From: Hoplostethus atlanticus
Taxonomy: Eukaryota > Chordata > Actinopteri > Trachichthyiformes > Trachichthyidae
Length of the DNA: 64,000 bases
Direction of reading: 5' to 3'
Assembly: GCA_034670405.1 (NCBI GenBank)
Contig: JAXDDX010000059.1
Span: 2,407,501-2,471,500, forward strand
Below are positions 1-11,853 of the stretch, one piece after another (the stretch's first letter is position 1; each line of letters opens with the position of its first letter). Below the pieces are notes generated by a model that saw only the letters and a program-made list of their open reading frames with translations, was not told where the DNA came from and ran no database searches. A program made the position numbers and the translations under genes.

Positions 1-400
1 GTAACAGTGTCAGAGAATCAAGTCTCTGAGATCGACATTGGAGACCAAGTGCAGGTGACGTGTCACGGGACTTCTGGTTCTGCTAAACATTGGTCATCTG
101 GGGTTTGTTTTGAAGGGATGCAAATGACACTGATACTTCATAAAACCACAATGACGTGACAGTGACATTTAATTCTTGGACATGCCACAATTTAAGTCAC
201 ACGACTGAGTGCGTGCTTGTACCAGCCTGCCATTACAGGTGGTGTGTGGGTGGATGTTACACAAGGCAAAGTGCCCATGCATGAAGTTTAATATTTGTTT
301 GCACATGGTTTTGAGAACTCATCCAATGCCCCATATAGTCTCATTCCCCCCAACCCCACACTCTGAGAGACTAGCCAACTGAATGATAGCATTGTGGAGC

Positions 401-431
<31 letters not shown>

Positions 432-1969
432 GGGGCCTTACTCCATCCAAGAGCTCAGACTCAAATGCCAGTTTCAGGGCAGTGTGTTAGATCAGAGTCC
501 TGACAGCAGCTTGCAACTCATTGCTGATCTACAGTCTTACCTTACACAGGAAGTGAAACAACTGTAAAGAATCTGGGTGGGGGGGGGTAAGGAAGAGTAC
601 CATCACATAAACATCTACGCACACGCACACACACTCAGAGCCAGGTGAGTCACAAATAAAATAAGACCATGCCACAGTCACAAACATCCCATCTCACAAA
701 CCACATCCAGGTTACCGCCAAATAAGATATGCCAAAGGTTTTGTTTGTGATGACTTTGTCTAGACTTGAAGGTTTGGCGAGATCCTGCGAAAGGGATCAA
801 GATAGATCAAGCTCCATGAGTCACTCATATTCACTTGTTCAACTTGTGACCATTTCAATTTCACTATTCATGGGAACAGCATTGTGTCTTCTGAGAAGGT
901 AGCATGGGCCTACAGGCATCAAGCCCCCTCACTGGACTCAACAGTCTGTGGGCTTGATGAAACCCTGTGTATACATGTACTCACCAGAATAAAGCAACTC
1001 TGGGCTATAGTAACAATCTATGATGGGGACTGAAATATCATTGGTCTGCACAAATACCACAAATTCGGGAAGAGGACAACTATGAATTGCCAAATTCACA
1101 TAGTCAGTGAGAGAATGTGTGTGGAAAACCTGAGTAAAATTAGGAATAACCTGATAGAATAAAGGTCTGAAATATTTGCTATTAAAAATACTTAAATGAA
1201 AAAGTACATTTTTAATAGCCCTATCAGTCCTTCTACTTGAGAAGTACTCCTTTGAAACATTGAATCTCTTTAGGACCGCCTGACCTGAGTGCAGCTTCTT
1301 AAATTTGGCTAGTTTTAATTTGAAAGTCATCATTTTCATAAAAGTAATTAGATGTTTTGTTTGTTTAACCTTTTTTTATACATGTGACAAGCAATTTCAG
1401 ATTTGTTCATCGGGATAGAGGATCAAAAAAACAGGATATCTGCTTTGAAATGTGTACAGTAAAAGTATAAAGTAGGGTTTACACTTAAATGTCAAAGAGC
1501 TAGCGTTCCCACTCGAGGTCTCTGGGTGAAGGTGCGCGCTACGTCTGCTCAATCTGCATGATATTATAATGGTCTCTCATCACAGGAGGCAGGCCTTCGA
1601 GTCAACGTACTGTGCCTGGTTCCTCTGTCAGGTCAGCTGTCAGACTAAAATGTGATGATTGTGCATATGCTTCAAGTGCATGAATCATAAAAATGAATTT
1701 ACAGGTTTCCTGTACACATCATGGACTGGGATAGACCTGTATCTCTGAACTGTGACCAGAAACTAATAAAACGTCCCCAAGCACCATGATTCCCCTCAAC
1801 TCTTTTGCCCTGTTCCTTTTTTCGGTATATAGTTATGAGTGGTAAGTAGGAGCTCTGCAGGGTGCACATTGTGCTTTGACTGCTTAGGTGGCCTGGGAAT
1901 ATACACACAAATCAAAAATCTTTAAGTGAACTTCATCTTAAATGCCACATTTTAAAGAGATCAACATAC
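1..1969. other. Presumed bcl3 intron 2, no exon recognised
   Basis: This stretch lies downstream of bcl3 coding exon 2 on the minus strand and should be intron 2. I saw no ankyrin-repeat exon in it on either strand. It holds one AC microsatellite and AT-rich unique-looking sequence. A 133-codon open frame on the minus strand (938-1339) matches nothing I recognise and has no convincing splice context. The third bcl3 exon is expected left of position 1. Confidence 0.5.
399..427. repeat. (AC)n microsatellite
   Basis: Uninterrupted AC dinucleotide run in the presumed bcl3 intron. Confidence 0.95.
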
Positions 1970-2190
1970 GTGTCTCCATCTTCATCCTGGCGTGTAGCCA
2001 GAGCAATGTCGGCCGGTAGGTGTTCAGCTTGGTGGGCTGGATGGAAGTTGGGCACGGGGACTTGAAAAGGGTAGACTGGATACAGTCGGTGGTGACCTGA
2101 GAGAGGAAGAGGGGGGGAGGGGCAGATGGAGGGAGGGAAACACAAGAGGAAGAAAGAGAGAAAATGAGATGGAAAAGGAGTAACAAGCCT

Positions 2191-2224
<34 letters not shown>

Positions 2225-3375
2225 CTGAGTGTTTATGTGGGTCTGTATGCGTGACCACACACAGATAGAGTGGGAGACTGAGGGACATAGTACTGAGCTA
2301 TGAGTTGACCCAGTGAACTACTTTTTGCCAGTGCAGGAGACAGATCAAAACAGGAAGATCATTGGAATAGCTGACTGGTCTAGTCTGGTCTAGTCGCTAA
2401 AATAACAGATTCACCATTCACCATTCACCTCAAGCTCTATCACTGAACTTACTATTACTGTATGTATCTCTATTATCATCCAACAGCATGCATCAAATCT
2501 TAGTATGTACATAGCCCTGGTCTACATCATGAGCATTAATTACACTATACAGATATCACAATAACACTTTCAAATGTGCAGCATATAAATCACCACAAGA
2601 AATTGCACAGAAAGTCATATAAGCCTAGTAATAGCCTAGCCCCTAATGTGACCCATATACCAATATATAGGTGAGAATATACCATGAAGTACGATAAGCT
2701 CACTATGAACTCACTACTGAGTAACACACGTCCCTGTGGGAATAATACTGTTTCGTTAGGGCTACGTTTCACAACAGTTCAACACTTACAGTAAGTGCTG
2801 AACGCTTGAATTAAGTCTATGGGATACCGATCTCGACTGTGTACTGCCGCTTCAGTGAGCCGGGGTGCTTTCGGTGCCACGTAAATTCCGTTCTCATCCG
2901 CGGCTCTATCTAAGCTCCGCCGGTGCGTCGAGCCCGTGTCTTCCGCGGGAGATAAGCGGTCCTCCCTGTCTCGTGGAGCCGACGGCTGACTCGGGGTCTC
3001 CGGCTCAGTAGGAAACGGGCGTTTCCTAAAGGGAAGCCTGGAGGAAGCCTTGTCCAGTGTCCGTGTGTGCGCTGCGCCGGGCTCTGGAAGTGCGCTTCTA
3101 ACCATGGGACCGCGTTGGGTGTCCAGCAACGGAGAGTGCGCAGGTCCATGCCCCCTCGACTGCAGAGGAGGAGGACTCGTTATTCCGAAATTGTCCGTTC
3201 CTGTGCGCCCCAGGGCTCCGGGTGAGCCCCCCGACACAGGAGTGTCCCCGGCGCGACCTTTGCAGTCCGGAGTCATCGACCCAGTGCTCCCACGCTCTCG
3301 GTTTGTGGTGCGCAGATCCAGCGGCGCCGAAGCAGCCGACTGGTGGTCACCGTTCATGGTCATGATCCTCGGCAT
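1970..3375 (-). CDS. bcl3: bcl3, first two coding exons (partial)
   Basis: BCL3 is an atypical nuclear I-kappaB protein that binds p50/p52 NF-kappaB homodimers and acts as a transcriptional co-regulator. Exon 1 is 3375-2790 and ends at a GTAAGT donor. Exon 2 is 2096-1970, with a TCTCTCAG acceptor and a GTATGT donor, and it joins in frame. The N-terminus carries APLDLRT, matching the PVDLRT start of mammalian BCL3, followed by LPFRKRPFP, which matches the LPLRKRPL region. Exon 2 encodes a proline/tyrosine-rich piece ending ADIALATRQDEDGDT, the segment just before ankyrin repeat 1. I chose the ATG at 3375 because MPR matches the family start; an in-frame ATG lies nine codons upstream at 3402. 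The ankyrin domain is outside the window. Neighbouring cblc supports the identity through synteny. Confidence 0.86.
2189..2224. repeat. (GT)n microsatellite in bcl3 intron 1
   Basis: GT dinucleotide run with one early interruption. It lies between the two recognised bcl3 exons, followed by a purine-rich stretch next to exon 2. Confidence 0.9.
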
Positions 3376-3734
3376 CAACTGACGGTGAGGCTTTGAAGAC
3401 AATTTTAGCTGTAAGAAGACAAAATCTCGAAGTTCAGAGATGATTCAGTGGGAACAATCCATCCGAAATGACCAATGTCCATCTCCATGAAATCAGATGC
3501 ACATCGATCAAACCATCAATGTCTATCGGTTTCCTTCTGGGTTATTCAGTAATCTTAAATAAGCGTTCAAATTCATTGGCTGCAAATGCAAAACTTTTCG
3601 AAGACGAGCCAATAGAAATTCCCTGCTCGAAATGGATTATAGGTAGCCTGGCTCACGTATGTCAACTGCAGGTAAAGTGCGCTGCTTTTATTGAACGTAG
3701 TCTTTTAGTATCAAGTCTTGTGCAATACTCTCCA

Positions 3735-3744
3735 GGGGCTTTCC
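3735..3744. promoter_or_regulatory. kappaB-like site upstream of bcl3
   Basis: GGGGCTTTCC fits the kappaB consensus GGGRNWYYCC. It lies about 360 bp upstream of the bcl3 start codon, within plausible promoter range. Mammalian BCL3 is known to be NF-kappaB-inducible, which gives the site a rationale. A single match of this length can occur by chance. Confidence 0.45.
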
Positions 3745-4290
3745 CTTGCTTGAGCTCCGCTGTGCAAAAGAAAGCCACTGCAGACGTTTTAGGGCAATTT
3801 AAAGCGAGGGAGAAAACCATACCAGGGTGAATTCAGCATAAGTGAAACACTTTTTGTATTTCCCACTTCTGTGACATCTATTAACTTCTACCCAACGCCC
3901 AGCACACGATATATTCGTGAATTTGTCAAGATTGCCTAACCTAAGGATTGATGTTGTTATCGTATTTACTGGAGGCATGACACACCCATGTGTACAGTGT
4001 GACTAAAGTTAAATGTCATTTTGCATTTGGCAAAGTGGAACAGCAGGTTAGATTAAATGGGACTCTTTAATTCTAAACGATAATTTAAGTCCTACTATAT
4101 GCTACCCCGTTTGGACTCACGTAGGCTAAGCTATGGGACCTTGCCATATCCAGTTTACATTCACATAGTCTATATATATAAATGATGACTTGCTTATTAT
4201 CAGTTTACATTGGCTCATCTTGATAGAGATGAGCTGAGGTTCAGACCCAGTTTAAAGTAGCAGCACCAAGAGTCTTGCCTGGCTTAAGTA

Positions 4291-4336
4291 CAGGTGGTAA
4301 AGGGGAAGTAAAGGGGATAAAGGGGTAAAGGGGATT
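4291..4336. repeat. Short TAAAGGGG-type tandem array
   Basis: Several degenerate units of about 8-10 bp built on TAAAGGGG follow one another directly. Confidence 0.7.
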
Positions 4337-5150
4337 TCTTTATAGGCTTTTGCAATGGAAGAAAGAAATGCAAACAAGACTGACTTTAAACATCATATAA
4401 ACAACTTTTTTTTTTTACTGCACCAGTAAATATGATCCACTTTTATAATAAATTTTGGCATAATGCAAGGGTTTTCCCATTTTATAGCCCATTTAATATC
4501 AAAAATCAAAAATAGTCTCAGTGCTACAGGTCACTAATAGTATTGTTGATTTTATCAGTCCACAAAATATACACAAAAACCTTACGGTGTCCCACGTTAT
4601 ATGATATCCCACTTTTGCTAAACTCACCCTTGAGCATAAAAAAAACATTACGTTCCAGTTTTGGTACATTACAGATTATCAGACTGCTTTACAAACAGCG
4701 GCATTCTGGCAAGAGCCTATTTGAATTCTATCACAAATGTATAAAGTGTTCCTTTTTAATTGTACATTTGTGTGAACTCAAATCTCCAAACTCAAGCATG
4801 CCTGATTCTTGGTGCTTGGAGGTCAGGAAGACGTTGGAGGAAGACGGCCTTGCATGTGATCCAGTCCATCAGTTGCACAGTGTTCTTTTGACTGAGCAGA
4901 TCTTTGGTGGATTTGTTGTCCTGTTGCCTCAGGCTGGTGTCATTGCACTTGGCTGCCGACTAGGAGAACTAAACTAGGGGATCCCCCCCAAGCAGTAATG
5001 AAGAATAAATCCATTGCCCAGGAGAGACTGATTTTGGAGACAACATGACCAACCTGACTGACTGATTGACATCATGCCAGCGCTGCCCTGGTGCTGCTCT
5101 GCTCTCTGACAACCTCACCTCTTAACTTCTCAACATATCAACTTTGTCAT

Positions 5151-5218
5151 TCACACACACACACTTGTATGCATACATGCACAGTACACACACGCACACA
5201 CACACCCACACACACACC
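5151..5218. repeat. CA-rich microsatellite
   Basis: Interrupted CA dinucleotide tract. Confidence 0.85.
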
Positions 5219-6321
5219 CTCAGACTAGGATCTGGTTACAGGGTCAATTTGGGACTTTCCTCTATCTACTGAAGTGTGGAACAGCCAACAGAAAATCAAG
5301 CTTGGTGTCTAAAGTCCCTAAAAAACCCAGAAACTGCACAAACATTTTCTACAGATGTCAGGTTACTCAAGCATGATGGTCTCGAGCACAAATAGATGCA
5401 CACAATAAGGAAATTCTTATAGCCTAGTAATATTTAGGAGCCCCATTTCCAGTGATAATGCTGCACAACGAAAATGAAAGTAGTAGTCTTCAGTGGCACA
5501 CATCATGGGAAACAATACCTACATACAGGAAAGTGAAATGAGGCCCCCGTGTGTCAGGAAAGCAAAAGTGCTACTAGGATCTAGAAGAGAAGGCAAGGGA
5601 AACTTGATGCATTTCAAAGTAGAACAACATAGAATTTAATACCACATTTTGACCAAACAATACAAAGTTGTTGTTTTTTTGGCCATTGACTAAGTGGCTT
5701 TGGTTTTTGGTTTGTGCAGTGAGGTGGGCGTGCCACCATACTGTGCACAACTGGTGAACATCAAATAAGTAATTATATCAGATAAGATTTTTATCTTTTC
5801 TTCAAAATGTGTCCATGTTGTCCAATTAAGGACAATTAACCTGTAAATTGAAATCTCAGTGAGTCAGAACATCAATTTACAATGACTGATGTATACTTGG
5901 TGCAGTCTCTGTACTAGCTGTCAGTGTCTCCCTCATGTGGATGTGGATGAAACTGGGTTGGCAGCTTAACCAAATGGTGGCAGACCTTGATGTATTTTAC
6001 TTAAGTAAAAGTTATTTTACTCCACATATTTTATTCCCCACTCCACTTTTGAAAGTGTCTAGAGTTGCTTGTCACGTTTGTAATACATGTTATGTTAAGA
6101 ATTCAACACATGCAATTAGTTCGTAAAGAGTAAGTTTTCAAAACCAGCCAAATTTAATTTAAGAAGATGTGCTCAGCTCAAGCATGTGATTGATGAGGTT
6201 CAATACTTCACTTTGAAGGGGAGGAATTATATTAAATACTTCTGTTAGTTTCCAATGCATGCTCTGTATCTTAGAAACATTGAATGATGAACTTCACGTG
6301 ATATCGACACGCACACACATG

Positions 6322-7112
6322 TATACACCGATCAGCCATAACATTAAAACCACCTGTAGGTCCCCCTCGTCCCGCCAAAACAGCTCTGACCCGTCGAGGC
6401 AGGGGACTCCACAAGACCTCTGAAGGTGTCCTGTGGTATCTGGCACCAAGACGTTAGCAGCAGATCCTTTAAGTCCTGTAAGTTGCGAGGTGGGGCCTCC
6501 GTGGATCGGACTTGTTTTTTCCAGCTCATCCCACAGATGCTCGATCGGATTGAGATCTGGGGAATTTGGAGGCCAAGTCAACACCTTGAACTCTTTGTCA
6601 TGTTCCTCAAACCATTCATGAACAATTTTTGCAGTGTGGCAGGGCTCATTATCCTGCTGAAAGAGGCCACTGCCATCAGGGAATACCGTTGCCATGAAGG
6701 GGTGTACTTGGTCTGCAACAATGTTTAGGTAGGTGGGCTAGCCTTCGCTCCCCACACGCATCAATGAGTCCTGGGCGCCCATGACCCTGTCGCCGGTTCA
6801 CCGGTTGTCCTTCCTTGGACCACTTTTGGTAAGGTACTAACCACTACAAACCGGGAACACCCCACAAGACCTGCCGTTGTGGAGATGCTCTGACCCAGTC
6901 GTCTAGCCATCACAATTTGGCCCTTGTCAAAGTTGCTCAGATCCTTACGCTTGCCCATTTTTCCTGCTTCCAACACTTCAAGAACTAACTGTTCTCTTGC
7001 TTCCCAGTATATCCCACCTCTTGACCTCTTGTCAGGTGCCATTGTAACGAGATAATCAATGTTATTCACTTCACCTGTCAGTGGTTTTAATGTTGTGGCT
7101 GATCGGTGTATA
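6322..7112 (-). mobile_element. Decayed Tc1/mariner-type transposon
   Basis: Terminal inverted repeats of about 32 bp start TATACACCGATCAGCC at both ends and differ by one base, with TA at each outer edge. Minus-strand fragments match a Tc1-type transposase. Around 6590-6700 is a C-terminal block with DNEPCHTA and WPPNSPDLNPIEHLW, the part that carries catalytic acidic residues. Around 6761-7069 is an N-terminal piece with a helix-turn-helix-like [15 protein letters not shown] stretch. The two pieces are not in one frame and the central part is missing. At about 790 bp the element is roughly half the usual autonomous length, so it is a non-autonomous, internally deleted copy. Confidence 0.9.
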
Positions 7113-7373
7113 TACTATCTATCTATCTATATTCTGCATTATGGTGGTCCCTGTTGATAGTCGGATGGAGATGGTGGTTTTTGTTTGTTTTTAGTTTTAG
7201 ATCCCAAAAGAAAATTGGGAAGAATCATCAAAGTTTTTGAATTTTAACCTGCAGTGCTGTGACCTCACACACATCCTGTCTCAGTGGTCTGCATCTGTCT
7301 GGATACATCCTCTTTCTAGTTCACATCTCTCATATAGTGTACGTTCTCTCGCTCTCTCTTTCTCATTCATACA

Positions 7374-7389
7374 CTCACACTCACACACT

Positions 7390-7431
<42 letters not shown>

Positions 7432-7513
7432 CCATACACATGTTTCTTGCTTCCTCTGCCTCTCCTCTCTGTCTTTGTCTCTCCAGCCCTCCCCCTTTGT
7501 CTCTCTCTCTGTC

Positions 7514-7566
<53 letters not shown>
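7374..7566. repeat. (CA)n then (CT)n compound microsatellite
   Basis: A CA run (about 7390-7429) is followed by a CT-rich stretch and a long CT run (about 7500-7566). All open frames across it are low-complexity artefacts. Confidence 0.92.
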
Positions 7567-7568
<2 letters not shown>

Positions 7569-8524
7569 CTCGCTCTCCCATCGTGCCTGCCTGAGCAATA
7601 GAGCAAAGAAAGCAAACCTGTTTGTCTGGCTGCAACCAGGAAACCCATCAAAGGGTGCAAAAAGGAGTGACAGAGTGACATCAAGAAAGGGTGAGACAAA
7701 AGAAAGAGAAGCAGCAACATTTCAGACCATGATGGAGAATGTGTTTCTGCCGTGCTGTGAGTAGCCCTCTCGGCTATGCTGACCCTGTGTCTATAGGACT
7801 GGTGTGCTGGTGAGATGTATGTATGAATTTTGGTTAGCAGAGTGTTGCGCTATATTGGGGCCAAGACGTTCCCTGGGTGTGAGAGCATGAAAGGGTGAGT
7901 GAGTAGGAGTGGAGAGAGTGGTGAGGGAAGGCAGTGGGATAGGAGTTGAAGTTGTTTAGAGAGAGGGTGAATAGTTGTGTAAGTGCTGAGTCCGGCCTTG
8001 CTCTGTTTTCAGATCAGTCTTTCTCTTGCTCAGGCTCTCAGGTTGTACTGTTGATATTCTGGAAATCATAAAGAAAAGGACTTTGAAGATGTGACTGAAG
8101 AGGAAGAAGGTACGAACTGACAGTTGTGACCGCTTTGGGTGGAGGCGCTCAGCTACTGATTCATTCTGGAAGATGCTGTCACTACACATGGTCTCCCTTC
8201 CTGGATTATGTAATGCTACTGGATCGTTGTTTGGATTACGGACTGATGCTGTCGGAGGAAGGTAGGATGTGCACTTTTCAACTCGAGCTGACAGCTCACA
8301 AAAATACTGGCAAGGACATCATAAATCATCTTAAACATTCAATAACTTGAGCCATCGCCATCAGCGCTCTAGTCAGCTACGCCGATTTCCGCTCATACGT
8401 CACTGAACTCCCTCACACACACACAGACTGACTGACATTTGAGGACATTTTTCAGATCACATCACACTCCAACAACACACAACACGACTAGGCCTCACAA
8501 CCTAGAGAATTGGACAACTTTTAA
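7567..8524. other. cblc upstream region
   Basis: Unique-looking sequence before the cblc start codon. It probably contains the cblc promoter and 5' UTR. I could not place a transcription start or an upstream exon. Confidence 0.45.
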
Positions 8525-11500
8525 ATGATGGCGACAGCCGGCTCAGGAGCCTCCAAGACCCCCTACCAGCGGAGACCGGCGGCTGGTGGACAAGGCTCTC
8601 AAGAGACTGGACAAGCTCCACCAGCTGTGCACCCACCCTCGGCTGGGCCTGAGGAACAGCCCGCCGTACCTGCCAGAGCTGGTGTTTGAGACGTCCACGT
8701 TGCTCACCCAGGTCTGGGAGCCCTACCGAGGGTCCAGGGCGTCAGGCGGCCAGGTGCCCCGCGGAGACGAGGCCGAGTACCTGAGGGTCCATGTCAGACA
8801 CTTGCTGGATAAGACTGACAAGGCTGTGCTGCTGTTTAAAGAGGGCCGGGACAAGATGTTTGAGGTGACGTCCAACTACAGGTAAGAGGGCCCACGGCTG
8901 GCATCGACATCCAGACACGAGAGCGTGAGGCTCGGGCGGGAAATCTAATTTTGGAAACAAATGGTGTTTCTAATGATATACACAGCAATCCATAGCTCTA
9001 GTTAATAACATTGAAGGGTTTTATTCCAAAACTCTGTTTATCTTATTTGGAAAAAATGTTTATTTGAAATTCCTCAGTGAATTTTTCCACCATACAGATG
9101 ATTCGGTCCTCAAAATAACTTTATTGATGACCCATAATATGGTTTACTTTCATGCGAGCAATCATTTTGAATTAGTAGCTGCTACGGTAGCTCATGGTGT
9201 ATATCTCATTTTGGAATAGAACTCTTCACTTAGTCCACTTTTTTAAAGACAGGCTGCAGTTGGGGTGGCCATTTTATTTCCAAGCCTTTCCCCACCCTTC
9301 TCTTCTTCCAGCAGAAGAATTATTTTCTGTAGCCTGACCTTCCCTTAGACAAATAAACCAGCTGCAGGGTCAGGGAGAGGCCACACGTCCCACATATGTG
9401 AATCCAGTACCATGGGACTGGAACCATGCCTTATACTTAGCTCGTGTTCCTAAGAGATTTACTTCTTCTTCTTTGAGAACCCGGAAATAGTTGTGTATAT
9501 TTCCAATTATTAATAAAAGAAGCATCATCACATGAGACATGACAGTAAAATAAAGAGGCTACGGCCCCCAGAACACTACATTAAAAGAAAAGGGGCATGA
9601 ATGATTATTCTTTTTATTATTAGTCTTTTTGACCTGGAAAACAGCCAGTGAAAGATCCTGTTCACACAGATAACCTAAAATAACCATTATACCCAGTTAT
9701 AGGACCTATAATAAACAAGTCAAATATATTTTAAAACATACAAGTATGTTTAGACTTTATATATAGTGAGTGACTCTATATTTGCTGTTTGGGCCCAAGC
9801 GTTGCTCCTGTTGGGACTAAGGGGCCAAACCTATTTTTTTGTGATGCTAATGTGGTGAAACTGGGTGAAAGCAACCTCACTATGTTACCAGCCATGGTGA
9901 GAGAGAGTGTGTGGGTGCACACACACATCCTCATTCTGTGTGTCCACACAGTGACAATTCTACAGGCCTCGTCTTCAGGACGCCTCGGCTTAAAACTGGC
10001 AATGGACAAACACTTCTTTTTAATTTAGGGTCACCTAATACAAGTTGTCTCTGTGTTTGTGTGTGACTATTATTTTTCAACTGATGTGCTGAATCACAGG
10101 ATATATTGCTAAGGTCCATCAGCATAATAACCACACGATTATGAAATGCACTTGTGAGGTGTTGTGTAGCTCGTTCTCACGTCAAGGAGAGCATCTATAC
10201 AGAACAGTGCAATGTAGCACTGCAGGACTGACAAGTCAAACAAACAATGTGGCTGCCCCGTCTTTCCCTTGTCAGCAAAGACTTTAGGTGTAATAAGCAC
10301 AGCTAGATGATCTTAAAACAGGGGTATTAGCAGCAGTATCTGTTAGCAGCAGAGGAAAATATAATCTCATTTTGTTACAAGAGGAATGAAAGCAGAAATG
10401 AAACATTTAAAAGGAGATATTGTGTATCAAAGCTATAAAGCACGGATATAAAGCACCAGTAATATTTTACATTACAGTTTTTTTCGATTGCTTTGACTCA
10501 ATTTGCACAACAGAGTTTCAATGTGCAAAACTCTTAACACAGAATGCTATACTGCTCATTTTGGGTTCAAAATCTAATATAGCATGCAAAATATAAATAC
10601 CAGTGTCAAATGAGAGAATATTATATGCAAAAGTTTATCATAGCACCAGAACATTGGATATGTTCATCATTGAAGTTTAATCATTGGTGCATTTTCAAAT
10701 ACAATGGCCATTATCAAATAATGCAGTCAAACACTAAATAATTGTCATCAAAAAAGACTATGCAAGGGTCATTTCCTCATAAGTACTTCAAATGAAGTAC
10801 AGCAAGCATCAACAAAGTATTAGATTACAGTAGATTACTATATATGAAAGAAATCATACAGTAATGCAGTAAACTCAACTGAATTTTACAGTAAAAACAA
10901 AAACAACAGTAAAAGCAAAAACAACAGTAAAAGCAAAAATTACAGTAACAAAAAACAAAACAAATGCATTTCAGTGCTTAAGCAGCATTTTGCCTCTCTG
11001 CTGCATTTGGCCACAGAATCGGCCTCATCGGCTCCATGTTGTCAGAAACTGCCATTCAGGTTTCTAAGCAGCCTTTTATGTAATGGTGATGAGATTATCA
11101 ATTGTGTTGCAATGCTACTCACCTGGGCAAGGTTGCTGGAAGTAATGAGACATGACTACAAACACCTGATGAACTGATTTAGTGACCTGCGTTTGTAGTA
11201 ATAAGCATTTGAACATTGTTGTAATGTTAGGTGGCTGTACTCTGAGGATGGAGCAGATGATTTAGAGTTTTGCACTTTGTATGTCAGCATAGGATGTAGT
11301 GTCTTAGAGTATGAATTTTGAAAGTCAGTTTGGCACTTTGCATTTAGAGTTTTGCACATTGAAAATCTGTTGTGCAAATTGAGTCAAAGCAATCGAAAAA
11401 AACTGTAAAACAACGTGTAAAATGATGATTATAGGGCCAAATGTAGTAGCAGTCGTTTGTTTGACACATTGCAGAGAGCCCTTAACAGAGCCCTACAAAA

Positions 11501-11800
11501 CAATCTCTAACAAGGAAACATTCAAATAAATCAGTAAATCAGTTAAGGCAATCAAATATTTGCCATGCAGCCTTCATTTTCTGGCTGCACTACGTGACAG
11601 AATCTAAACACAGCATTGCATCGGTGTGTTTCATTTAGATAAAGTCCACAGCAAGGAGGTGTTGAGCAAGAGTGTGCACGCTGTAGAGGCTGCCAAGGGC
11701 TGGCTTTGGGTGACTTACCGGCCAATGGAACATTTTGTGGTATCGGCAGCCAAGTGAGCACAAAAGAGCATCCTGTTTGCAGAAGCTAACTGGACTAGCG

Positions 11801-11853
<53 letters not shown>

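Larger units (their letters stand above)
3403..6321. other. Intergenic, bcl3 upstream flank
   Basis: No supported gene. The first few hundred bases are the likely bcl3 promoter and 5' UTR. Two open frames here (3468-3830 and 4543-4977, plus strand) have no recognisable domain, and the second has no ATG start. The rest is AT-rich unique sequence with a short TAAAGGGG tandem array and a CA-rich tract. Confidence 0.6.

Noticed and set aside
1..70. Plus-strand VTVSENQVSEIDIGD-like stretch followed by CAGGTGACG, resembling an exon and donor
   Set aside because: Too short at the window edge, on the strand opposite to bcl3, with no identifiable family.
3050..3382. 110-codon plus-strand frame
   Set aside because: Antisense shadow of the GC-rich bcl3 exon 1.
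4793..4965. Minus-strand open stretch of about 57 codons with plausible composition
   Set aside because: No start, splice context or recognisable motif; short enough to be chance.
7237..7764. Several overlapping open frames of 80-175 codons on both strands
   Set aside because: They translate CA and CT microsatellites into His/Thr and Ser/Leu runs.
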